Positions 1 to 6,357 of a stretch of DNA of 7,946 nt are shown here, piece by piece. The DNA comes from UBA12202 sp049595035 (GTDB lineage Bacteria > Pseudomonadota > Alphaproteobacteria > Puniceispirillales > UBA1172): assembly GCA_049595035.1 (NCBI GenBank), contig JBMYKD010000038.1, positions 1 through 7,946 of the forward strand. Reading direction: 5' to 3'. Position 1 is the stretch's first letter, and the number at the start of each line of letters is the position of its first letter. The notes below the pieces were generated by a model. That model was not told the DNA's origin. It saw only the letters and a list, made by a program, of their open reading frames with translations, and did no database searches. Made by a program: the position numbers and the translations under genes.

Positions 1-162
1 TCATCAGCTGCACGCGCATTAGCAGCTGGCGCCAAAAATATCGAACGGGTTGATAAACTGGTACAGGCCATTGGTAAAAGCATGGGTCTACATCATGATG
101 AAGTTGATGCTACTGTTGCACTTGTTGATGCATGGCTTGAAAAAAATCGGGCAGCAGAATAA
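1..162 (+). CDS. C-terminal fragment of an unrecognised protein
   Basis: An open frame runs from the first base to a TAA stop at 160-162 and gives 53 residues, beginning SSAARALAAG and ending in NRAAE. The start lies outside the window. The fragment is rich in Ala, Asp, Glu and Leu and should be almost entirely alpha-helical, with a probable final amphipathic helix around EVDATVALVDAWLEK. There is no membrane segment or metal motif. I do not recognise the family from this tail. It is followed by a 200-base gap that contains a possible hairpin terminator and a new promoter, so it probably belongs to a separate transcription unit from the amidohydrolase downstream. The reading frame is convincing because it has normal protein composition and no stops, but 53 residues alone cannot exclude a chance frame. 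Confidence 0.6.
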   Translation, partial: SSAARALAAGAKNIERVDKLVQAIGKSMGLHHDEVDATVALVDAWLEKNRAAE

Positions 163-216
163 GCAAGACTGGCATTAGTTCTATTCTGACGTGATTACCA
201 CGCCATGATATCGACC

Positions 217-262
217 TATCATTCCAGACGAAGAACATTTCTATTCTGGATGATAAGGTTTT
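217..262 (+). terminator. possible hairpin terminator of the upstream gene
   Basis: The arm at 217-228 (TATCATTCCAGA) pairs with the arm at 245-255 (TCTGGATGATA). This makes an 11-bp stem with a single bulged T at 223 and a 16-base loop. It is followed by AAGG and then TTTT at 259-262, a short and weak T tract. The position, about 55 bases after the stop at 162, suits a terminator for the upstream gene. The long loop and poor T run keep confidence low; it could also be a regulatory hairpin. Confidence 0.35.
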
Positions 263-286
263 GTCTGAACATCTGACTTATTCTCC

Positions 287-315
287 CTGACTATTCCTTT
301 TTATAGACCTATAAA
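287..315 (+). promoter_or_regulatory. candidate sigma-70-type promoter for the amidohydrolase
   Basis: CTGACT at 287-292 (four of six matches to TTGACA) is followed after exactly 17 bases by TATAAA at 310-315 (five of six matches to TATAAT). Transcription would start near 322, leaving a leader of about 40 bases before the ATG at 363. Spacing and position are ideal, but the match is by eye only and the region is AT-rich, so chance matches are possible. Confidence 0.45.
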
Positions 316-347
316 ATGGTTTCATTTTATGTTTGAATGAAAGTTTA

Positions 348-355
348 GAGGGGAG
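348..355 (+). promoter_or_regulatory. ribosome binding site that sets the amidohydrolase start
   Basis: GAGGGGAG lies 7 bases before the ATG at 363 and is a strong Shine-Dalgarno match. It decides the start. The frame is open further upstream to a TTG at 333, but that codon has no comparable site in front of it, and the ten extra residues would be translated across this ribosome binding site. Confidence 0.75.
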
Positions 356-362
356 TGCTATC

Positions 363-2030
363 ATGACCGCAGATATGATCATTTTAAATGGTGAAGTCAT
401 CACATGTGATGATACCCAATCCAATGCCAGTGCCAATGCCTTGGCAATCAAGGATGGACATATCCTTTCCGTTGGAGAAACGGATGATATCCGCGCCATG
501 GCTGGAGCCAGCACAAAGGTTATTGATGCCGCAGGGCATACGGTTCTTCCCGGTTTCATAGATAGCCATGTCCATTTATTTGGCGGCTCGGCTGAGCTAG
601 ATTACCTTGATCTTTATGGTGTTAAGGGCATTGATCAGCTAACTGATAAAGTACGCGAATGGGAGAAAAGTTGCCCCGATGACAATATCGTCTTTGCCAT
701 TCAAGCTGATTATAACATCATTGCATCAGGTAAACAGACAACTAGGCAGGATTTGGATAAAGTCCTTCCAGACAGAGCATTTGCCATGTTTGCCGCTGAT
801 CACCACACTATATGGGCAAATACAAAAGCACTTGAAATGGCCGGCATTCTCAATGGTGGTGAAGTGGATAAAGGGGCTGAAATTGTCATGGGGGCTGACG
901 ACAAAGCCGCTGGTGAATTACGTGAACCGGGTGCCTATGCCCCTGTTTTGCGACTAACCCGTTATGGTGGGCGTGACATGATTGGTCTTGTTACCGGACG
1001 TAATCCCGAACCTGCTGCCAATGATGCCGAACGCCGTCTTGACACTGATGCCATTGCCAGAGGGTTAAAGCATTGTGCCAGCCATGGTATCACTGGCCTG
1101 CATAATATGGATGGCAATATCTATACGTTGGAATTGCTTAAAGAGCTTGAAAAACGTGGTGATCTATTATGCCGAACCGAGGTTCCGTTTCATTTCAAAA
1201 GCTTTGATGCCCTTGATCGATTTGAGGAAGCCGAAGCCATGCGACGTGATTTCACTGGCGAATGGGTATGGTGCAATCGGGTGAAAATGTTTGTTGATGG
1301 AGTAGTGGAAAGCTCTACCGCCTTGATGCTGGATAAATACCCCGGCCTAGAAACAATTGGTGATGCCGTTTTTGAAGAAAATCATTTTAAAGATGCCTGT
1401 GTTAAAGCCGATGCCATGCAGTTTCAGATTTCCGTTCATGCCATTGGTGATCGTGCTATCAGGCAGACACTGGATGGATACGAACTTGCACGACAACAGA
1501 ATGGCAAGCGTGATAGCCGTCACCGTATCGAACATATTGAGGTGCTTCATCCGGACGATCTGCCACGCTTTGCTGAACTGGGTGTTGTTGCCTCTATACA
1601 ACCGGGTCATGCACCGTGGGGTGCCTATTTTTCCGAAGAAACCGTGACCCGCATGTTGCACCCGCATCAAATTCCGCTGGCTTATGCATGGCAGGATATC
1701 CGTGATACAGGTACAAAGGTCATCTTTTCGACAGACTGGCCTGTGATACCTGTTGATGTCATGCCAAATATTAAATCTGCTGTTGCCCCACGACGACTGT
1801 CACCGCCATGGCGTGACCAGCGGCAGAGTTTAATGGATACTCTGGAAAGCTATACTGCAGGTAATGCATGGGTTGAGTTTAATGAAGACAAAAAAGGTAA
1901 ACTCAAAGCTGGAATGATGGCTGATATTGTTGTTATGTCACATGATCTAAAAACAGTGAACCCTGATGAACTAGATCAAGCCAGAGCCCAAACCACGATT
2001 TGCGGTGGTAAGATCACTTATGAAGCCTAG
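363..2030 (+). CDS. YtcJ-type amidohydrolase (amidohydrolase family 3)
   Basis: A 555-residue metal-dependent amidohydrolase, probably cytoplasmic, hydrolysing an amide or N-formyl bond. Residues 1-60 form the small N-terminal beta domain (MIILNGEVIT..., then AIKDGHILSVG). The first metal-binding motif is GFIDSHVH with H69 and H71. Further family landmarks are KMFVDG (K308, D312), HAIGD (H359), HRIEH (H387, H391) and the catalytic STDWP Asp (D458). The C-terminus returns to the beta domain with GKLKAGMMADIVVM around 512-525, the usual closing signature. Length and motif order match the YtcJ / N-substituted formamide deformylase (NfdA) group, about 540-560 residues. No signal peptide is visible. 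It has its own promoter candidate and converges on potC with 5 bases between stops. The substrate is not readable; formamide deformylase or exoenzyme-regulatory-protein labels would be guesses. The family call is secure. Confidence 0.93.
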   Translation: MTADMIILNGEVITCDDTQSNASANALAIKDGHILSVGETDDIRAMAGASTKVIDAAGHTVLPGFIDSHVHLFGGSAELDYLDLYGVKGIDQLTDKVREWEKSCPDDNIVFAIQADYNIIASGKQTTRQDLDKVLPDRAFAMFAADHHTIWANTKALEMAGILNGGEVDKGAEIVMGADDKAAGELREPGAYAPVLRLTRYGGRDMIGLVTGRNPEPAANDAERRLDTDAIARGLKHCASHGITGLHNMDGNIYTLELLKELEKRGDLLCRTEVPFHFKSFDALDRFEEAEAMRRDFTGEWVWCNRVKMFVDGVVESSTALMLDKYPGLETIGDAVFEENHFKDACVKADAMQFQISVHAIGDRAIRQTLDGYELARQQNGKRDSRHRIEHIEVLHPDDLPRFAELGVVASIQPGHAPWGAYFSEETVTRMLHPHQIPLAYAWQDIRDTGTKVIFSTDWPVIPVDVMPNIKSAVAPRRLSPPWRDQRQSLMDTLESYTAGNAWVEFNEDKKGKLKAGMMADIVVMSHDLKTVNPDELDQARAQTTICGGKITYEA

Positions 2031-2035
2031 TCCGG

Positions 2036-2857
2036 TTAATATCGCTTTCTTGTAAAGAGAAAGAAAATAGTCACCACAACCAGAGATACAGCCAGCAATA
2101 CCGATGATATGGCATTAATTTCTGGGGTAATCACACGCCTTAGCTGACCTAGCATATATGTTGGAAGGGTATCTTGACCGGCCGTTTTAACAAACTCCGT
2201 TATGATAACATCATCTAGGGATATCACAAAAGCCAGCATTGCACCGGCCAGAATACCGGGCCACATCAATGGCAATGTAATACGCCTGAACACAACAAAA
2301 GGTGGAGCATAAAGGTCACTAGCCGCTGTTTCCATGCTTAAATCCATGCCATCCAGCCGAGCTTTAATCGGTAAATAGGCAAAGGGTACACAAAATGCTG
2401 CATGGGCAGCAATCAAATAGCCCAAACCATAATAATTGGTGAATGTTTTGATAATGGCAAAAAAGATTAATAACGCCACAGCTGTCACAATTTCAGGAAC
2501 CATAAGGGGTTGGTTAATCATGATGAAAATGAATTTTTGACCTCTAAAGGGTGCTGTTCGTGTTGTTCCAAGTGCCGCCATAGTCGCAACAAGAGTAGAG
2601 ATCAAGGAAGCACAAACAGCAATAACCAATGAACGGATTGCGGCTTCTTGTACCAGTTCGTTTTTGCTTGCCTCAATATACCAGTGGAAGGAAAATCCTT
2701 CCCATAACATTAAGTTATTGCCCGCGTTGAAGGAATAAAAAACCAGAATAGAAATAGGGGCATAAAGAGTGATAAAACAGATCAGTGCAATGGTAGCAAA
2801 CCCGAACTGATGCGTGATAGAAAACTCTTTTTTCTTTTTCCACATTCTATTAAGCAT
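2036..2857 (-). CDS. potC: polyamine-type ABC importer permease, PotC-like
   Basis: A 273-residue inner-membrane permease, the second of a heteromeric pair. About six hydrophobic segments are visible, near residues 19-41, 73-97, 110-136, 145-165, 200-217 and 247-268, after a Lys-rich cytoplasmic tail (WKKKKEF). The EAA loop that docks on the ATPase runs from about 176 to 201, with core ETAASDLYAP and LPLMWPGI. The PotC-typical SLDDVIITEF stretch (213-222) follows. The start at 2857 is preceded by GGAAG about 8 bases upstream and overlaps the end of potB by 8 bases, which implies translational coupling. It is the last gene of the minus-strand operon and no terminator fits before the convergent amidohydrolase. 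The family is firm; substrate (spermidine, putrescine, or another amine or amide) is inferred from homology only. Confidence 0.93.
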   Translation of the reverse strand: MLNRMWKKKKEFSITHQFGFATIALICFITLYAPISILVFYSFNAGNNLMLWEGFSFHWYIEASKNELVQEAAIRSLVIAVCASLISTLVATMAALGTTRTAPFRGQKFIFIMINQPLMVPEIVTAVALLIFFAIIKTFTNYYGLGYLIAAHAAFCVPFAYLPIKARLDGMDLSMETAASDLYAPPFVVFRRITLPLMWPGILAGAMLAFVISLDDVIITEFVKTAGQDTLPTYMLGQLRRVITPEINAISSVLLAVSLVVVTIFFLFTRKRY

Positions 2858-3773
2858 CTTTTTCTTCCGACCGTTGTGAAATACGCATATAGAAAATCAG
2901 AGCTACTAATACAATCAGCAACATGGTTACGGCCAATGCTGCCCCCAAAGGCCAGTTCTTGCCCTGACCAAATTGCAATTCAATCAGATTCCCAATCATC
3001 AGATTCTTACCACCACCCAGAATCCGCGGCGTCACATAAGCCCCAAGCGATGGAACAAATACCAGAATAGACCCCGCAATAACGCCAGGTTTAATGATAG
3101 GCAGAATAATTCTCCGCATCACCTTAAAACGTGAGGCATAAAGATCAAATCCCGCTTCAACATACTTAAAGTCAAAGCGTTCCATAGCCGCATAAATTGG
3201 CAAAACCATAAGGGGCAGATACACATAAGTCATCCCGATCACAATGGCCGTATCGGTGTAAAGCATATTGATAGGGTCATTAATAATGCCTAGAGATATC
3301 AGAGAATTATTAATAACACCTTTATTTCTGATCAGTTCAAGAATGGCAAATGTGCGGATTAAAAGATTTGTCCAGAACGGTATCGTGATAAGAAATAGCC
3401 AGATATTCCGCGTCTTTGGTGGCCGTGTAGCAATAAAATAGGCTGTGGGGAACCCTAATATCAGACAAATCAGCGTGGTCAGAAAAGATAATTGAACCGA
3501 TCGCCAGAAAATGGATAAATGCGCATCCGAAAGTGAAATGGTATCATCAAAAATATCTTGCGTGAATAGCACCTTAAACCATGCTTCGCCTGAAAACTCC
3601 CATAATACCCCGCCATAATTGCCCGGAGTAAGAAAAGAATAGACAATAACAATCAATAATGGCCCTGATGCAGCAAATAAAAGCAGCAGTAAAGCCGGCA
3701 TAGATAACAGCCAATTCGCGCGGTTTTTGCGCTTAATGCTTTCTAATTCCATTTTGCTTGATTGTGCTGACAT
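2850..3773 (-). CDS. potB: polyamine-type ABC importer permease, PotB-like
   Basis: A 307-residue inner-membrane permease. A short charged N-terminal tail (ESIKRKNRANW) is followed by a first hydrophobic segment at about 21-47, a periplasmic loop, and further segments near 92-116, 123-145, 172-196, 228-248 and 275-296. The EAA loop, which contacts the ATPase, spans about 206-230, with EAGFDLYASR and ILPIIKPGVIAG. The motif VPSLGAYVTPRILGG at about 240-254 is characteristic of PotB/PotH permeases. The ATG at 3773 lies 5 bases after the potA stop and has AAGGA about 9 bases upstream inside the end of potA, so the two genes are surely co-transcribed. With potC it should form the heterodimeric channel for a compound delivered by a periplasmic binding protein, probably the gene cut off at the right edge. 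Confidence 0.93.
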   Translation of the reverse strand: MSAQSSKMELESIKRKNRANWLLSMPALLLLLFAASGPLLIVIVYSFLTPGNYGGVLWEFSGEAWFKVLFTQDIFDDTISLSDAHLSIFWRSVQLSFLTTLICLILGFPTAYFIATRPPKTRNIWLFLITIPFWTNLLIRTFAILELIRNKGVINNSLISLGIINDPINMLYTDTAIVIGMTYVYLPLMVLPIYAAMERFDFKYVEAGFDLYASRFKVMRRIILPIIKPGVIAGSILVFVPSLGAYVTPRILGGGKNLMIGNLIELQFGQGKNWPLGAALAVTMLLIVLVALIFYMRISQRSEEKDA

Positions 3774-3778
3774 GTTGT

Positions 3779-4903
3779 CTAATCCTTCAAAATCTGAATA
3801 GCCTTCTCATCAATGACTATCCCCAATTTATCACCAATAGATGGATTAAAAGCATGATTGATTTCATTCTGGGAACGCACAACAAATGTATCACCATTAT
3901 CCAGTGCTAGATGATAATTAGTATCGGTTCCAAAAAATAGCATATTGGTCAATGTCCCTGTAAGGGTTGCCCCACGCGCGGATTTTTGAAGCCGTGGATG
4001 TTCGGGACGAATAAAGATCGTGGCGGTTTTATCCTTATTTTTGCTAGCAGGAATTTCAGCTTTGAAGGTTTTCTTAGTGCCCGGTATTCGCAAAGATGCT
4101 GTCGCCGGACGTCCTTTTGTTATGGAAAGGATATCCGCTTCTATAAAATTAGACTCACCGATAAAATCCGCAACAAACCTTTCCTCTGGATTATAATAAA
4201 TCTCATTAGGTGTTCCGACTTGCAGGATATGACCATTATTCATGACAGCAATACGGTCGGACATGGTCAGGGCTTCTTCCTGATCATGAGTCACAAAAAT
4301 AAAGGTAATACCGGTTTCCAGTTGCAACCGCTTTAATTCAATCTGCATTCCGCGCCGGAGTTTATAATCAAGGGCGGATAACGGTTCATCCAACAACAAG
4401 ACATCTGGCTTAGGCGCTAATGCCCGCGCCAGAGCAACACGCTGTTGCTGGCCGCCAGAAATTTGATTGGTACGGCGATTTTTCAATTCTTCCATATGAA
4501 CAAGAGCCAGCATTTCATCGACGGTTTCAGCAATTTCATGCTTTGGCTTTTTGAGCATTTCTAGGCCAAAGCTAATATTTTCTGCCACAGTCAAATGCGG
4601 AAACAGAGCATAACTCTGGAAAACCGTATTAACAGAACGGTGATATGGTGGCAGATTTGTGATATCCTGGTTATCAAGAAGCATCTGTCCAAATGTTGGA
4701 CTTTCAAAGCCGGCAATTAGTCTAAGCAGGGTGGTTTTCCCACATCCCGAAGGACCAAGAAGCGTGAAAAATTCATTCCGGCGAATATCAATAGATACAT
4801 TATCCAGTGCCTTAACCAGATTTGGCTCAGAACCAAAATATTTCCCCACTCCATTTACATGAATTGCAATTTCATCTTTTTTCGTCTTGCTCATGACATT
4901 CAT
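3779..4903 (-). CDS. potA: polyamine-type ABC importer ATP-binding subunit, PotA-like
   Basis: A 374-residue cytoplasmic ATPase that powers the PotBC channel. Walker A is GPSGCGKTT (50-58, K56), the Q-loop is Q96 in VFQSYALFPH, the ABC signature is ISGGQQQR (148-155), Walker B is VLLLDEP (168-174, E173), the D-loop is SALD and the switch His is H206 in VTHDQEEA. A C-terminal regulatory TOBE-like domain follows from about residue 250 (FIRPEH at 297-302). Length fits PotA/FbpC/UgpC-type importers, and the permeases make the polyamine subgroup the best fit. The ATG at 4903 has AGG only 3 bases upstream, whereas the in-frame ATG at 4894 (MSKTKK) would place the same AGG 12 bases away, so the start is uncertain by three residues. 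It follows the NylB-like gene by 60 bases on the same strand. Confidence 0.94.
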   Translation of the reverse strand: MNVMSKTKKDEIAIHVNGVGKYFGSEPNLVKALDNVSIDIRRNEFFTLLGPSGCGKTTLLRLIAGFESPTFGQMLLDNQDITNLPPYHRSVNTVFQSYALFPHLTVAENISFGLEMLKKPKHEIAETVDEMLALVHMEELKNRRTNQISGGQQQRVALARALAPKPDVLLLDEPLSALDYKLRRGMQIELKRLQLETGITFIFVTHDQEEALTMSDRIAVMNNGHILQVGTPNEIYYNPEERFVADFIGESNFIEADILSITKGRPATASLRIPGTKKTFKAEIPASKNKDKTATIFIRPEHPRLQKSARGATLTGTLTNMLFFGTDTNYHLALDNGDTFVVRSQNEINHAFNPSIGDKLGIVIDEKAIQILKD

Positions 4904-4923
4904 TTACCTATTCATATTTTATG

Positions 4924-4965
4924 AAGATTATGATGAGTTAATTTTTTTATATCCCTCATCATCTT
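4924..4965 (-). repeat. inverted repeat between the NylB-like gene and potA
   Basis: TGATGAG at 4931-4937 is the exact complement of CTCATCA at 4955-4961, with a 17-base AT-rich loop. The stem is extended by AAGA (4924-4927) against TCTT (4962-4965) across a three-base bulge. One arm overlaps the stop codon of the upstream gene. On the minus strand it is not followed by a T run, so a classical terminator is unlikely. It could be an mRNA-stabilising or processing hairpin, an operator, or chance. Confidence 0.35.
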
Positions 4966-6232
4966 AAGGTTTATTCATTCCGTCAACTGGTTTCCCCAAG
5001 GCAGCAGCAATCGCATGGATAGCCAATTGCGTATCAGCCTTAAATTCGTCATTCAGAAAATCCGGCCATGTTGACAGCTTTACCACAACCATATTGTAAG
5101 CAGGAGCTATATAGATCAACTGACCAAAAACCCCCAGGCACATAAAGGATTCCAGATTTTGATCTTCTATCCAGAACTGGTTGCGGTAGCATCCATTAGG
5201 CAGTATTTTTCGCCGGTCTTCGGAAAATAACCCATGGGGGCCGCGCCTTACATCCGTGATCCATTCTGTTGGAACAATCTGTTTTCCATGACACATGCCA
5301 TCATTAAGATAAAGCTGACCAAACCGGCCAAAATCCCTGAGGCATCCGTTAAATCCACCACTTGCCAGCCCATAACCGCGTGCATCAACGGTAAAATATC
5401 CATCTTCTTCTGCGCCCATCGATTGCCATAATTCTTTGCTGATCAGTTCATGAAGTGGTAATCCTGATACCTGCATCATGACATGTGCCAGCAGGTCTGT
5501 TTCTATTGATCGATAGAGAAACCGTTCACCATGTTCAGCATCACAGGATTTCAATGACAAAATCTGATCCCAGACAGAAGCCGGCCAATCGATATCCGGA
5601 CTTGCATCTGGTGCAATAGGGCGCCATCCAGATGCAACATCTGTTTTGCCCACATCTGAATCAAGTTTTGTATATTCTTCGCTATACTGCACACCTGTGG
5701 TCATATCCAAGACATGCTGTAATGTGGCACCTGCCCATGCGGTATCGGCAAGGGCTGGGATATAGGTTCTGACAAGTGCATGGGGGTCTAGCTGACCACG
5801 ACTAATCATCATACCCGTGACCGTCGCGGTTATTGATTTAGATACTGATTGCATCAGATGCGGTGTATGGGGTTCCATGCCATTGTAATAGCTTTCATGG
5901 ATCACATGACCATCAGCCATAACCAGAAAACCATCGGTATAGCTATCATCTAGAAACTCAGCGATGGTCTGTGATATGCCCTTTGTTCTGGAAAAGCGGA
6001 CATGTTCAATATCCTGCTCATTTCGCGGAAGCGGGTTGGTATTGGCATCACCCCGCCGAACCACTGCTGTCGGCATAATATTGCGTATACGTTGAAAGCT
6101 CCACCTATTCCATGGTGGCCGATCCCAATCCATCCTTGGCATTCTGGCAAAGATTTCAGATTCTGAACCGGTTAGCGCATCAGGCAAAGGATCACTATTT
6201 TTATAAGACGATTTTATAACATCTTCTCCCAT
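4964..6232 (-). CDS. NylB-like serine hydrolase (class C beta-lactamase fold)
   Basis: A 422-residue serine hydrolase resembling 6-aminohexanoate-dimer hydrolase NylB (392 residues). Similarity recalled from NylB is spread along its length: PPWNRWSFQ near 39-47, YTDGFLV at 98-104, the SxxK motif SVSK (S129 nucleophile, K132), VLDMTTGVQYSEEY at 174-187, the YxS/YxN motif YRS (Y240), a Gly-rich GLASGGF stretch at 288-294, and VVVKLSTWPD at 382-391 (NylB has a near-identical VIVKLSSWPD). In NylB the catalytic residues are S112, K115 and Y215, which correspond here to S129, K132 and Y240. No signal peptide is visible, consistent with a cytoplasmic enzyme cleaving imported amides or esters and not a periplasmic antibiotic-resistance enzyme. 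The upstream Shine-Dalgarno is weak (AAGCGAG), but the start agrees with NylB length. It is first in the operon with potABC. Beta-lactamase-family esterase is the alternative. Confidence 0.88.
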   Translation of the reverse strand: MGEDVIKSSYKNSDPLPDALTGSESEIFARMPRMDWDRPPWNRWSFQRIRNIMPTAVVRRGDANTNPLPRNEQDIEHVRFSRTKGISQTIAEFLDDSYTDGFLVMADGHVIHESYYNGMEPHTPHLMQSVSKSITATVTGMMISRGQLDPHALVRTYIPALADTAWAGATLQHVLDMTTGVQYSEEYTKLDSDVGKTDVASGWRPIAPDASPDIDWPASVWDQILSLKSCDAEHGERFLYRSIETDLLAHVMMQVSGLPLHELISKELWQSMGAEEDGYFTVDARGYGLASGGFNGCLRDFGRFGQLYLNDGMCHGKQIVPTEWITDVRRGPHGLFSEDRRKILPNGCYRNQFWIEDQNLESFMCLGVFGQLIYIAPAYNMVVVKLSTWPDFLNDEFKADTQLAIHAIAAALGKPVDGMNKP

Positions 6233-6246
6233 ATACTCGCTTTTTA

Positions 6247-6278
6247 TTTATACTGATTGCCAGAGTTGTTTATGTCAA
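6247..6278 (-). promoter_or_regulatory. candidate promoter of the NylB-like/potABC operon
   Basis: On the minus strand a perfect TTGACA (complement of 6273-6278) precedes TATAAA (complement of 6247-6252). The spacer is 20 bases, longer than the 16-18 that works best, so the promoter would be weak without an activator, or the true -10 element is a poorer hexamer closer in. The start codon of the NylB-like gene at 6232 is 14 bases after the -10 box, which would leave a very short leader. Confidence 0.35.
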
Positions 6279-6346
6279 TGTATTGCTAAAGATATTGGAT
6301 ATTTTTAGAAAGACATGTCATCCTTCATATAAATGGCTAACTTAGT

Positions 6347-6350
6347 AGGA
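6347..6350 (+). promoter_or_regulatory. ribosome binding site of the NylA-like amidase
   Basis: AGGA ends 7 bases before the ATG at 6358, inside GTAGGAAAACATT. It supports this start, which also agrees with where amidase-signature proteins of this type begin. Confidence 0.6.
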
Positions 6351-6357
6351 AAACATT

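Larger units (their letters stand above)
6233..6357. promoter_or_regulatory. divergent control region between NylB-like and NylA-like genes
   Basis: These 125 AT-rich bases separate two hydrolase genes transcribed away from each other, so promoters for both directions must lie here or overlap. Besides the minus-strand candidate, a plus-strand TATAAA at 6328-6333 could serve the amidase, though its -35 (TTAGAA at 6305-6310) is poor. A perfect 8-base palindrome GACATGTC at 6312-6319 and a tandem GATATT pair at 6291-6296 and 6298-6303 sit between the two promoters and are possible regulator sites. No regulator gene is present in the window. Confidence 0.5.

Noticed and set aside
333..362. Longer amidohydrolase starting at TTG 333 (ten extra residues)
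   Set aside because: The extension crosses the strong GAGGGGAG site at 348-355, starts with a rare codon without its own ribosome binding site, and adds residues not expected before the typical first strand of the family.
278..575. Minus-strand open frames opposite the amidohydrolase start
   Set aside because: They lie antisense to a clear enzyme gene, have no plausible ribosome binding site or family features, and arise from the codon bias of the real gene.
1347..1670. Open frames of about 100 residues on both strands inside the amidohydrolase
   Set aside because: They overlap conserved catalytic coding sequence (HAIGD, HRIEH) in other frames and have protein composition unlike real products.
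4964..6232. Antibiotic-resistance beta-lactamase
   Set aside because: There is no signal peptide, the third position of the YxN motif is Ser, and similarity to NylB runs along most of the protein. Location in an operon with an importer also points to catabolism.
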